A DNA stretch of 64,000 nucleotides. Origin: Hydrogenophaga sp. GTDB lineage: Bacteria; Pseudomonadota; Gammaproteobacteria; Burkholderiales; Burkholderiaceae_C. The stretch is from the NCBI GenBank assembly GCA_011391495.1, contig JAABQK010000001.1, positions 310,001 to 374,000 of the forward strand, written 5' to 3'. A program made the translations under genes and the position numbers. Shown here piece after piece: positions 16,104 through 24,569 of this stretch. The notes under the pieces were generated by a model, which saw only the letters and a list, made by a program, of their open reading frames with translations, made no database searches and was not told the DNA's origin. The number at the start of each line of letters is the position of its first letter. The stretch's first letter is position 1.

Positions 16104-17410
16104 GGTTCATCGAGCATTACCGGGGAATGCGGCCCGAATCTTGAGGAAGAAGTACTCCTCGTCTCGGTAGCCATAGGCTCTGCGCTTGATGACCTTGATC
16201 GTGTTGTTGATGCCTTCCACGACACTGGTGTTCAAGGGATGACGGCAACGCGAGACGATGCCGTGCACATAGTCCTGCAGCCGCTTGGCGAAGACCTGTA
16301 GCGCAGCAATGCCGCTTTCCTGCGCTTGCACGCACCAGTGCTCCCAGGCACGAAGTGCCAGCGCCGGCTGGCGGTGGAACCACAGCTGCTTGAGCTCATC
16401 GCGCAGCACGTAAACCGTCATCAGGGATTCGTTGGCCTGCAGCAGCTCTTGCAGGCGCACGGCCTGTTGAGGCTGCAGGCTGCTGCGCTTGCGCAGCAGC
16501 AACCACCGGCTGGACTTGATGACTTTGCGCGCCGATGGCTGCTCACGCAGGCGGTTGGCCTGGTCTACCCGCACGCGGTCAATGACCTCGCGCCCGTACT
16601 TGGCCACCACGTGGAAGAGGTCGTAGACGATCTCGGCCTGCGGGCAATGCGCCTTGATCTCCAACTCATAGGCCGTCGTCATGTCGATGGCCACGGCCTG
16701 GATGCGCTGGGCCACGCCCGCAGGCAGCTGCTCGAAGAAGTGGCGTGCCGTCTCCCGCGAGCGCCCTGGCCCGACCCACAGCACCTGGCGACGGATCGGA
16801 TCGACCACCACCGTCGCATAGCGGTGGCCTTTGTGCAACGCAAACTCATCCATCGCCAGATACCGGATCTGGCTCCAGTCCGGCTCGGGCAATGACGCTC
16901 GCAGACTGGCCTTGTCGATGGTCTTGACCGTGTGCCAGCCCAGCTCGAAGAAGGCCGCCACGGCCTGAACATTGCTGCTCCTGAGCAGTTGGCTGCAGGC
17001 CTGGGCCAAGCGGTCCGTGACCCGCTGGTAGCGCCCCAGCCAGCTGAGCTTCTCCAGCCGGGGTCCGCCACAACCTTCACACCACACGCGCCTGCGTGGG
17101 ACGTGCAGCACCACCCGGTACTCAAACAGCGGCAAATCCCGCACACGCCGTGTTGTCGTCTCATGAACTTGAGTGCACAGCGCACCGCACTGCTCGCAGT
17201 GCATCTTCCGGTTCTCGGCTTTGAGGTGCACCGCCAGCGTTCGGCTCTGCCCTTGTGGCCACTCCACCCGTTGCACCGAATAGCCTTCCCAGCCTCCAAG
17301 CTGCTCCAACAACTTGCGATCGAGCATCTGTCCTGTCCTCCAATGACCTCTTCACAGTCGTCAGAGTACAAAACCGCAGCCCTCTTCTCCACGGTATTCC
17401 GCGATGAACC
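16104..17410 (-). mobile_element. Complete ISL3-family insertion sequence
   Basis: The element is 1307 bases and holds one transposase. The ends match as imperfect inverted repeats: GGTTCATCGAGCATTACCG at the left, and GGTTCATCGCGGAATACCG on the opposite strand at the right. The flanks are an eight-base A repeat (16096-16103 and 17411-17418), which fits the 8-bp target duplication known for ISL3 elements, though the homopolymer makes the exact edge uncertain by a base or two. The transposase stop lies inside the left repeat. The element has landed in the A-tract of the terminator of the binding-protein gene at 17487, leaving the hairpin intact. Confidence 0.92.
16107..17327 (-). CDS. ISL3-family transposase
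   Basis: A full-length DDE transposase of 406 residues. N-terminal zinc-binding cysteines (C44, C47, C83, C86) form the zf-ISL3 domain. A helix-turn-helix follows (residues 100-140). The RNase H-like catalytic core has D160 in LAMDEFALHKGH, D215 in AVAIDMTTAY and E371 in SVVEGINNTIK. I see no frameshift or internal stop, so the element may be active. It ends within the left terminal repeat of its own element. Confidence 0.95.
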   Translation of the reverse strand: MLDRKLLEQLGGWEGYSVQRVEWPQGQSRTLAVHLKAENRKMHCEQCGALCTQVHETTTRRVRDLPLFEYRVVLHVPRRRVWCEGCGGPRLEKLSWLGRYQRVTDRLAQACSQLLRSSNVQAVAAFFELGWHTVKTIDKASLRASLPEPDWSQIRYLAMDEFALHKGHRYATVVVDPIRRQVLWVGPGRSRETARHFFEQLPAGVAQRIQAVAIDMTTAYELEIKAHCPQAEIVYDLFHVVAKYGREVIDRVRVDQANRLREQPSARKVIKSSRWLLLRKRSSLQPQQAVRLQELLQANESLMTVYVLRDELKQLWFHRQPALALRAWEHWCVQAQESGIAALQVFAKRLQDYVHGIVSRCRHPLNTSVVEGINNTIKVIKRRAYGYRDEEYFFLKIRAAFPGNAR

Positions 17411-17413
17411 AAA

Positions 17414-17439
17414 AAAAAGCCACCTTGCGGTGGCTTTTT
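17414..17439 (-). terminator. Intrinsic terminator of the binding-protein gene
   Basis: AAAAAGCCACC, loop TTGC, GGTGGCTTTTT: an 11-base-pair perfect stem with A/T tracts on both sides, so it can work in both directions. It follows the binding-protein gene, which ends at 17487. The insertion sequence abuts its distal tract. Confidence 0.9.
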
Positions 17440-17486
17440 ATTCGAGACCGGAACCCTCTCAGGTTCCGGTCAACGGGCTCGCCAGA

Positions 17487-18674
17487 TCAGCGGATCACGG
17501 CCAAGGTGGTGCGGACACCGGCCTTGTAGGTCATCAGCGTGAGGGCGCCGTTCTTGATGTCGCCCTTTTCGTCAAAGGCGATGTTGCCGGTCACGCCTTT
17601 GTAGTCGGTTGCCTTCAGCGCAGGCAGGTACTTGGCCGGGTCGGCCGAGTTGGCGGTCACCATGGCGTTGGCCATCACTTTGACTGCGTCGTACACGTAG
17701 GGCGCATACACCTGCACGTCAGCACCGAACTTGGCCTTGAAGTCTTCACGGAACTTGTCCATGCCAGCCTTCTGTTCACCTTCCACGCCACCGGCTTCCG
17801 CGCAGTAGACCTGGTCATCGGCCATGCCGTCACCGGCCAGCTTCGGCAGCTCGCTCGAGCAGATGCCGTCACCGCCCATGAACTTGGCATTGATGCCCAG
17901 CGCTTTCATCTGCTTGAGCATAGGGCCAGCAACAGCATCCATACCACCAAAGAACACCACATCGGGCTTCTTGGCTTTCAGGGTGGTCAGGATGGCATTG
18001 AAGTCGGTGGCCTTGTCGTTGGTGAACTCGCGACCAACCACTTTGCCGCCGGCAGCAACCACGCCTTTTTCGAACTCGTCGGCAACACCCTGGCCGTAAG
18101 CCGTGCGGTCATCGATGACCGCCACATTGGCGCCCTTCAGCGTCTCCACTGCGTACTTGCCCAGAGTGCCGCCCAGGTGCACGTCGTCAGCCACCATGCG
18201 GAACACACCGGCGTAACCCTGGCGGGTGTACTTCGGGTTGGTTGCCGAGGGTGAGATCTGGGGAATGCCAGCGTCGTTGTAGATTTGCGAAGCGGGAATG
18301 GTGGTACCGGAGTTCAGGTGACCGATCACGCCGGCGACTTTGGCGTCGACCAGCTTGGTCGCAGCCGCAGTGCCCTGCTTCGGATCGCCGGCATCGTCTT
18401 CCGCCAGCAGTTCGAACTTGGCAGGCTTGCCGTCGATGGTCAGACCGGCAGCGTTCAGCTCTTCAATGGCCATCTTGGCGCCGTTTTCGTTGTCCTTGCC
18501 GAGGTGGGCAATGCCACCGCTGGTCGGGCCCACATGACCAATCTTGATGACCTGTGCTTCAACGGCCGCGGGCGCTGCCGCAGGAGCCGCCGCTGGAGCA
18601 GCCTCTTCTTTTTTGCCACACGCGGCCAGAGCGACAGCGGCTGCGATGACGGCCAATTTGATGTTCAGTTGCAT
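17487..18674 (-). CDS. Branched-chain amino acid ABC transporter substrate-binding lipoprotein
   Basis: A type I periplasmic-binding protein (LivJ/LivK family) of about 395 residues. The signal ends in the lipobox LAAC followed by GKKEE, so it is lipid-anchored. A low-complexity Ala/Pro linker follows, then the Leu/Ile/Val-binding fold (IKIGHVGPTSGGIAHLGKDNENGA, and LNSGTTIPASQIYNDAGIPQISPSATNP with the conserved ligand-contacting Ser/Thr). ATG 18674 is preceded by GAGGA. No LivH, M, G or F component is nearby, so its permease is encoded elsewhere. The substrate is inferred from the family only. Confidence 0.9.
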   Translation of the reverse strand: MQLNIKLAVIAAAVALAACGKKEEAAPAAAPAAAPAAVEAQVIKIGHVGPTSGGIAHLGKDNENGAKMAIEELNAAGLTIDGKPAKFELLAEDDAGDPKQGTAAATKLVDAKVAGVIGHLNSGTTIPASQIYNDAGIPQISPSATNPKYTRQGYAGVFRMVADDVHLGGTLGKYAVETLKGANVAVIDDRTAYGQGVADEFEKGVVAAGGKVVGREFTNDKATDFNAILTTLKAKKPDVVFFGGMDAVAGPMLKQMKALGINAKFMGGDGICSSELPKLAGDGMADDQVYCAEAGGVEGEQKAGMDKFREDFKAKFGADVQVYAPYVYDAVKVMANAMVTANSADPAKYLPALKATDYKGVTGNIAFDEKGDIKNGALTLMTYKAGVRTTLAVIR

Positions 18675-18879
18675 AGTTATCCTCGGAAAGGAATGAAAGT
18701 TGGAATGCGGAGGGAACTTTTTACTCCACATTCATAAAGATACTCGAAAAACCGCAGGCAATCGGCGAGACGGCCAAAGAGCTGTCCACTTCAAGGGTTT
18801 GCCCGAAGGGGCATCACGCCGATGAATGAGGAATAAGCAAAACGCATGCCGCTCGAGTCGGCAGAAACGGCGAGTGTCT

Positions 18880-19323
18880 TCAGTCCCTGGGACTCAGGTC
18901 CAGATCGTGGCGCTGGGGCTCTATGCCCTCCAGCCTGTAGTGACGCCAACGCTCCCGCGCTTGAAGCCGGTCCTCTTCGGCCAGGGTCACCACCTCGATC
19001 ACCCGTGCAAAGCGCTGAAACCCGACCGGAACTGTCCCACGCAGGTTGACCAGCACAGATTCGGAGGTTCCATCAAGGCCAGCAGGAAGCTCGCTGAGGA
19101 TCCGGATCGGGGAATGGGCGTGGACCTGCGGCGCATCGCCGTCCCGGGCGTGGGGAATGAAATCGCCCGGGGAAAAGGTCCAGAGTGCCGTATCCAGCGG
19201 GGCCGCGTCCGCAGGATCGGCCAGCACCACCAGGCGCGCGCCCTTCAGGAAGGCTTTGCGCAGAAGCCTGCAGGCATAAGCCTGCTTGTCCGGCGCATTG
19301 AAATGAAACGCAACCTCGGTCAT
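18880..19323 (-). CDS. holC: DNA polymerase III subunit chi
   Basis: HolC links the clamp loader to single-strand-binding protein at the replication fork. The 147-residue protein opens MTEVAFHFNAPDKQAYACRL and continues with LLRKAFLKGARLVVL and LWTFSPGDFIPHA, the typical chi signature. It begins 26 bases after pepA ends. A pepA-holC pair is a widespread proteobacterial arrangement, which supports the call. Confidence 0.93.
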   Translation of the reverse strand: MTEVAFHFNAPDKQAYACRLLRKAFLKGARLVVLADPADAAPLDTALWTFSPGDFIPHARDGDAPQVHAHSPIRILSELPAGLDGTSESVLVNLRGTVPVGFQRFARVIEVVTLAEEDRLQARERWRHYRLEGIEPQRHDLDLSPRD

Positions 19324-19349
19324 GGTGCGCGAAACCCGTTGGAACCGGA

Positions 19350-20876
19350 TCAGGCTTTGCCTGAGCGTTTGCCGGTCTTCTGTTTGGCGGATACCTTGAC
19401 GGTGCCCACGCTGGAGAGGGTCTGCTGTCGCGCGGCCTCATCCAGCAGGTATTGCACCAACAGGGGAACCGGCCGTCCCGTTGAACCCTTGGCTGTGCCG
19501 CTTTTCCAGGCGGTACCTGCGATGTCCAGGTGCGCCCAGGGCAACTCGGTTGCGAACTTCTGCAGGAACTTGGCGGCCGTGATGGCGCCACCCGCCCGCC
19601 CCGCCACGTTGCCCATGTCCGCGAAATTCGATTTGAGTCCTTCGGCGTAGTCGTCGTCCAGCGGCATGCGCCAGCAGAGATCGAGCGCAGCGTCTCCGGC
19701 CTGCTGCAGCGCGGCGGCCAGATCGTCGCGCGTGGAGAACATGCCGGTACGAACCGCCCCCAGCGCGATCACGCAGGCGCCCGTGAGCGTGGCAATGTCG
19801 ATCACGCTGCGGGGCTTGAAGCGCGCCGCGTAGGTGAGCGCGTCACACAGGATCAGGCGGCCTTCGGCATCGGTGTTGAGGATCTCGATGGTCTGGCCGC
19901 TCATGCTCGTGACCACGTCGCCGGGCTTGACGGCCTGGCCATCGGGCATGTTTTCGCAACTCGGGATCAAGCCCACCACGTTGATGGCCGGGCGCAACTC
20001 CGCCAAAGCGGCAAAGGTTCCCAGCACACTGGCCGCGCCCCCCATGTCGAACTTCATTTCATCCATCTCAGCAGCGGGTTTGATGGATATGCCGCCCGTG
20101 TCAAACGTGATGCCCTTGCCCACCAGGACCACCGGCGCGCTGGATTTGGCGGCACCGTGGTAGTGCATGACGATGAACCGGAGCGGTTCGCTCGAACCTT
20201 TGGCCACAGCCAGAAAGGCACCCATGCCCAAGCCGGCAACCTCTTTGGGTCCCAGCACGTCGACCTTGAAACCAGGAGTGCGCCCGAGCTTGCGCGCGGC
20301 ATCCGCCAAGAGGGCCGGTGTCGCGTGGTTGGCGGGTCGGTTGGCCCATTCCTTGGCCAGTTCGATGCCCGTCACCAGGGCTTTTCCGGCTTCAAAATCG
20401 GCCCTGGCACCCGTCGCGTCGGACACACCGAGCACCACCTGTTGCACGGCTCGCGCCTTGGCCGACGGTTTGGTGGTCGTGTAGGTGTAACTCGCGTCGG
20501 CGCAGGCCTGCATGGAGGCGCGCACTGCAGCGCCGCCTTTCTCCAGCAGACTCAGCACCAGGCCCAGCTTTTTCAAGCCAGGCTGCTTGAGCAAGGCCAC
20601 GCCCGCCGTGACCGCCTTGCGTGCTGACGCCGCGGAGCCATCACCCGCTCGCACCAGCACGACACGCGAAGCCTTGATGCCTGGCACCTTGTAGCAGGCG
20701 AGCGTCTTTCCAGCGTCGGCCTCCAGATCCCCCTGGCGAACAGCGTCTTTCACCAGGGTCGCCAGCGGGCCTGAAGCCGACACCGGGATAGGGGCGTCAG
20801 GCACCAACACCAACAGGGCATCCACACTCAGCACGGCTGCCTGGTCGGCGGAAAGGGATTTGAGTTCAAAGTTCAT
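19350..20876 (-). CDS. pepA: Leucyl aminopeptidase (M17)
   Basis: A cytosolic hexameric two-metal aminopeptidase of 508 residues, the usual length. The M17 catalytic region is clear: VLVGKGITFDTGGISIKPA with metal-binding Lys and Asp, DEMKFDMGGAASVLG, and the signature NTDAEGRLILCDAL. PepA homologues may also act as DNA-binding architectural proteins, for which I see no direct evidence here. The ATG at 20876 fits the family start (MNFELKSL). Its start lies only 25 bases from the divergent lptF start, so the promoters must lie inside the opposing coding sequences. Confidence 0.96.
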   Translation of the reverse strand: MNFELKSLSADQAAVLSVDALLVLVPDAPIPVSASGPLATLVKDAVRQGDLEADAGKTLACYKVPGIKASRVVLVRAGDGSAASARKAVTAGVALLKQPGLKKLGLVLSLLEKGGAAVRASMQACADASYTYTTTKPSAKARAVQQVVLGVSDATGARADFEAGKALVTGIELAKEWANRPANHATPALLADAARKLGRTPGFKVDVLGPKEVAGLGMGAFLAVAKGSSEPLRFIVMHYHGAAKSSAPVVLVGKGITFDTGGISIKPAAEMDEMKFDMGGAASVLGTFAALAELRPAINVVGLIPSCENMPDGQAVKPGDVVTSMSGQTIEILNTDAEGRLILCDALTYAARFKPRSVIDIATLTGACVIALGAVRTGMFSTRDDLAAALQQAGDAALDLCWRMPLDDDYAEGLKSNFADMGNVAGRAGGAITAAKFLQKFATELPWAHLDIAGTAWKSGTAKGSTGRPVPLLVQYLLDEAARQQTLSSVGTVKVSAKQKTGKRSGKA

Positions 20877-20901
20877 AATTGCGTGTTCCATTCCTGATTC
20901 G

Positions 20902-22026
20902 ATGTTATTCCATTCTTCCATTCGCCAAGAGCTGGCGCGCAGTTTCGGCGCGACGCTGGTCGTGCTGTTCACCATCGTGCTGACCATGCTGCTGATCCGT
21001 ACCCTCGGGCTGGCGTCACGCGGCAGTGTCAACCCGGAAGAGATCATGCTGGTGCTGGGATACACCGTGCTCGGCCGCATGCCCACCATCCTCACGCTCG
21101 CGCTCTTCATCGCCATCGTGTTCACGCTGTCTCGCATGTACCGGGACAGCGAGATGATCATCTGGTTTGCCAGCGGCCGCTCCCTGGGCGGGTTCCTGGG
21201 TCCGGTGATGCGATTCGCCTGGCCCATCCTGGTCATCATCAGTCTGGCGGTGTTGTTTGTCTGGCCCTGGGCCAATCAGCAAACCACCGAGCTGCGTGGC
21301 CGATTCGAACGCCGTGGGGACCTGGAGCGCGTAGCGCCCGGGCAATTCCAGGAGTCGTCAAGCGGGCGACGCGTCTTCTTCATTGACAAGGACACTGCCG
21401 AAGGCACGGAAGGACGCAATATCTTCATTTCCAACACGGAAAGCGACGGGCGCGAATCCATCACCTCGGCCCGTTCCGGCCGCATTGAATGGGTCGACGA
21501 CCAGCAGTTCCTGATGCTCAACAATGGCCAGCGCATTGAAACCGCAAGCGGTCAAGGCAGCCTGAAAGTGAGCGAGTTTGAAACTTACGGCACGCTTATC
21601 GGCGAAGCAGCGGTGGATTCGGGACGTGTACAGGCCATCACATCCCGCCCCACCTGGGCACTTCTGCAGGTGCCCACGCCGGCTGGCATGGGTGAGGTCG
21701 GCTGGCGGCTGGGCATGGCATTGACCGCGTTGAATTTCGTGCTGATCGCACTGGCCACAACCGCAGGAAACCCGCGGGCAGGACGGGGGGGGAACCTGTT
21801 CTTCACCCTGTTCGCCTTTGTTTTCTATTACAACCTGCTCAATCTGGGCAAGAGCTGGGTGGCCAGCGGGTCGATCGGTCTGCTGCCTTTCATGCTCTCG
21901 CTGCATGGCAGCGTGCTGGTGGTGACACTGCTCTGGCTGGCCAAACGCCACCAGAACCTCAGCATCCGGGGCTGGCTGTCCAACCGGTTGCGACTGGCTC
22001 ACACGCAGCGGAGTGTGCAGCCATGA
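20902..22026 (+). CDS. lptF: LPS export ABC transporter permease LptF
   Basis: An inner-membrane permease of the LptB2FG complex, which extracts lipopolysaccharide for transport to the outer membrane. 374 residues with the YjgP/YjgQ layout: helices at about 12-35, 55-80 and 98-120, a periplasmic beta-jellyroll domain (about 130-260), then three C-terminal helices. The start MLFHSSIRQEL (ATG 20902) fits the family. An in-frame extension upstream runs into pepA and is rejected. It overlaps lptG by four bases (ATGA). Confidence 0.95.
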   Translation: MLFHSSIRQELARSFGATLVVLFTIVLTMLLIRTLGLASRGSVNPEEIMLVLGYTVLGRMPTILTLALFIAIVFTLSRMYRDSEMIIWFASGRSLGGFLGPVMRFAWPILVIISLAVLFVWPWANQQTTELRGRFERRGDLERVAPGQFQESSSGRRVFFIDKDTAEGTEGRNIFISNTESDGRESITSARSGRIEWVDDQQFLMLNNGQRIETASGQGSLKVSEFETYGTLIGEAAVDSGRVQAITSRPTWALLQVPTPAGMGEVGWRLGMALTALNFVLIALATTAGNPRAGRGGNLFFTLFAFVFYYNLLNLGKSWVASGSIGLLPFMLSLHGSVLVVTLLWLAKRHQNLSIRGWLSNRLRLAHTQRSVQP

Positions 22027-23141
22027 AGACCATCCGGCGGCTCATCTACGGCGAGATTCTGGTGGCCGTTGCCTTTGTTCTACTGGCGTTTCTGTCGCTG
22101 TTCTTTTTCTTTGATTTCGTTGACGAGCTTCCCGATCTGGGCAAGCCTTCGGCAGTGGATCCCCAACTGGTCTACCAGCTCCGCCATGCCCTGCTGTATG
22201 TCGGGCTGCTGATGCCTAGCCGAATCTACGAACTGCTGCCGATCGCCGTGTTGATCGGATCGGTGTTCGTGCTGGCGCGTCTGGCCCAAGGCTCCGAATA
22301 CACCATCCTGCGCACCAGTGGTCTTGGCCCATGGCGAGCACTGCGCACCTTGATGGGGCTGGGTGCTGCCTTCGTCGTGCTCACGTTCGCGATTGGCGAC
22401 TACGTAGCTCCCGTGGCCGACAAGACGGCCCAGCTCCTCAAGGCCCACTACCAGGGACGCATCAGCCTGGGACAGACCGGCGCATGGCTCAAGGAGCGCC
22501 AGGCCTACAGCAACTTCTCGGTCAACGTCGGGTCCCTCTCGGCCCAGGGGGAACTGGCCGATGTCCGGATCTTCGAGTTCGACAACCAGGGTTTTCTGGT
22601 CTCCACCCTGCAGGCCCAATCGGGCCAGATCGAAAACGATGATTCGTGGACGCTGCGCCAGGTCCAGCGGCGGGAATTCGACACCGCCGGACTGGCCTCG
22701 GCACGCGTCACACGCAGCACGATGGATGTGTTCCGCTGGCCCAGCAGCATCAACACCGAAATGGTGTCGGTGGCGCTGCTCAAGCCCGAACGCATGCGCA
22801 CGATCGACCTGTACGCCTACGTCAAGCACCTGGAAGCCAATGGCCAGACGGCGCAGCGCTATGAAATCGAGTTCTGGCGCAAGGTCTTTTACCCGCTGAG
22901 CTGCCTGGTGATGGTGGCACTCGCGTTGCCCTTTGCCTACCTGCACTTCCGCTCCGGCAGCATCATGGGTTTTGTGTTCCTGGGCGTGATGATCGGCATC
23001 AGCTTCTTCCTGCTGAACAACGTGTTCGGCTACATCGGGAACCTCAACCAGTGGCAGCCCTGGCTGGCGGCCGCGTCGCCGGCGCTGATCTATTCGGTAT
23101 TTTCCCTTGGTGCCTTTGGCTGGCTGGTTTTACGAAGGTAG
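22023..23141 (+). CDS. lptG: LPS export ABC transporter permease LptG
   Basis: The partner permease of LptF, 372 residues, with the same six-helix plus periplasmic jellyroll layout. It opens MKTIRRLIYGEILVAVAFV and has the LptG-like VFVLARLAQGSEYTILRTSG segment near residues 80-100. Helices near 300-370 end the protein. It is translationally coupled to lptF and followed after seven bases by cbiX, an unexpected partner for LPS export. Confidence 0.95.
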   Translation: MKTIRRLIYGEILVAVAFVLLAFLSLFFFFDFVDELPDLGKPSAVDPQLVYQLRHALLYVGLLMPSRIYELLPIAVLIGSVFVLARLAQGSEYTILRTSGLGPWRALRTLMGLGAAFVVLTFAIGDYVAPVADKTAQLLKAHYQGRISLGQTGAWLKERQAYSNFSVNVGSLSAQGELADVRIFEFDNQGFLVSTLQAQSGQIENDDSWTLRQVQRREFDTAGLASARVTRSTMDVFRWPSSINTEMVSVALLKPERMRTIDLYAYVKHLEANGQTAQRYEIEFWRKVFYPLSCLVMVALALPFAYLHFRSGSIMGFVFLGVMIGISFFLLNNVFGYIGNLNQWQPWLAAASPALIYSVFSLGAFGWLVLRR

Positions 23142-23148
23142 GTGTCCC

Positions 23149-23514
23149 ATGCTTGGTGTGATTGTGTTTGCCCACGGTTCGCGTGACCCGCTTTGGCGCC
23201 ACCCGGTCGAGGCCGTTGCGCAGCAGATTGCCGCGCACGACCCAGAGGTTGCCGTGTCGTGCGCCTACCTGGAACTTTGTGAACCCGACATGCCGAGCGC
23301 CGTGCAGCAGATGGTGACAGCCGGCGCCACCGAGGTGCGGGTGCTGCCGCTGTTCTTTGGCATGGGCAAGCACGCCCGCGAAGACCTGCCCGTGATCATG
23401 GAGGAGCTCGCCCGCACGCACCCTGCCGTGCGCTTCCACAAGCTGCCCACGGCGGGCGAGGATCCACGCCTCACGGCGCTGCTGGCGAAGATCGCGCTTG
23501 AGAACAGCGCATGA
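23149..23514 (+). CDS. cbiX: Sirohydrochlorin chelatase, single-domain CbiX/SirB type
   Basis: A small class II chelatase of 121 residues that inserts a metal (Fe for siroheme, or Co) into sirohydrochlorin. The catalytic His is in VFAHGSRDP near the N-terminus, and VLPLFFGMGKHAREDLP carries the second conserved His. The ATG at 23149 has an AGGTAGG-like ribosome site. It overlaps cysB by four bases. Siroheme is the cofactor of the sulfite reductase at 39543, so iron insertion is the likely role. Confidence 0.9.
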   Translation: MLGVIVFAHGSRDPLWRHPVEAVAQQIAAHDPEVAVSCAYLELCEPDMPSAVQQMVTAGATEVRVLPLFFGMGKHAREDLPVIMEELARTHPAVRFHKLPTAGEDPRLTALLAKIALENSA

Positions 23515-24455
23515 ACCTGCACCAGTTTCGCTTTGTGCAGGAGGCGGTGCGCCGCAACCTGAACCTGACCGAAGCCGCCAAGGCGCTGCACACCTCGCAG
23601 CCGGGCGTCTCCAAGGCCATCATTGAACTGGAAGACGAGCTCGGCATCGAGATCTTCGCCCGCCATGGCAAGCGCATCAAGCGCGTCACCGAGCCCGGCA
23701 CGCAGGTGCTCAAGAGCATCGACATCATCCTGCGCGAGGTCAACAACCTCAAACGCATTGGCGAGCAGTATTCGGCGCAAGACAGCGGCACGCTGTCCAT
23801 CGCCACCACCCACACCCAGGCGCGCTATGTGCTGCCCGGCCCGGTGACCCAGCTGCGCCAGGCCTACCCCAAGGTGGCCATCAGCCTGCACCAGGGCTCG
23901 CCCGACCAGGTGGCGAAGATGCTGATGGAAGAGGTGGCCGAGATCGGCGTGGCCACCGAGTCGCTGCTGAACTACCCTGAGCTGGTCACCCTGCCCTGCT
24001 ACGAGTGGCAGCACGTGCTGGTGCTGCCGTTCGACCATCCCCTGCTGGAGCGTGAGCGCATCACGCTGGAAGACCTGGCCCAGGTTCCACTGATCACCTA
24101 CCACCCCAGTTTCACGGGCCGTACCCGGATCGACCAGGCCTTTGCGCTGCGACACCTGAAGCCCAACGTCGTCCTCGAGGCGATCGACTCGGATGTGATC
24201 AAGACCTACGTGAAGCTGGGCATGGGCGTGGGCATCGTGGCCGAAATGGCCATGCAGGGCGAGAACCAGACACCCGACCTGGTGGCGCGCCCGGCCGCCC
24301 AGCTGTTTGGCCACAACCTCGCACGCGTGGCGTTCAAGCGCGGCGCCTATCTGCGGCTCTTTGTCCTGCGATTTGCCGAACTGCTGAGCGAACGACTCTC
24401 GCGCGACCAAATCCTGCGCGCCATGAGCGGCATTCCCGACGACTATGAACTGTGA
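23511..24455 (+). CDS. cysB: CysB-type LysR-family regulator of sulfur assimilation
   Basis: A LysR-type regulator of 314 residues. The N-terminal helix-turn-helix has NLNLTEAAKALHTSQPGVSKAI, typical of CysB/Cbl. The effector domain includes the TTHTQARYVLP segment (residues about 100-110) that binds acetylserine or sulfate in CysB proteins. CysB proteins activate cys genes under sulfur limitation. It probably acts on the sulfate block starting at 38732. Its coupling to cbiX and lptFG puts a cys regulator at the end of an envelope operon. Confidence 0.92.
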   Translation: MNLHQFRFVQEAVRRNLNLTEAAKALHTSQPGVSKAIIELEDELGIEIFARHGKRIKRVTEPGTQVLKSIDIILREVNNLKRIGEQYSAQDSGTLSIATTHTQARYVLPGPVTQLRQAYPKVAISLHQGSPDQVAKMLMEEVAEIGVATESLLNYPELVTLPCYEWQHVLVLPFDHPLLERERITLEDLAQVPLITYHPSFTGRTRIDQAFALRHLKPNVVLEAIDSDVIKTYVKLGMGVGIVAEMAMQGENQTPDLVARPAAQLFGHNLARVAFKRGAYLRLFVLRFAELLSERLSRDQILRAMSGIPDDYEL

Positions 24456-24489
24456 CACCCCCCGCGCCTGCCTGCCGGCCGTCACCCCC

Positions 24490-24558
24490 CAAGCGGCAAC
24501 ACCAGCGGCCGGGCAAAGCCCGTTCCGCGGTGTTCTGGTCAAAAGCCCTTCTCTCGCG
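24490..24558. repeat. Dispersed palindromic repeat, copy 1
   Basis: About 68 bases that match a second copy at 43535-43602. The core is a hairpin at 24498-24534: AACACC-A-GCGG pairs with CCGCGGTGTT around an inner CGGGCAAAGCCCG stem. The 3' arm continues as TCTGG and ends TCTCGCG in both copies. It lies between cysB and the aminotransferase gene. This is a REP-like intergenic element that I recognise as common in Comamonadaceae. Confidence 0.75.
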
Positions 24559-24569
24559 CACGCCTTGCA

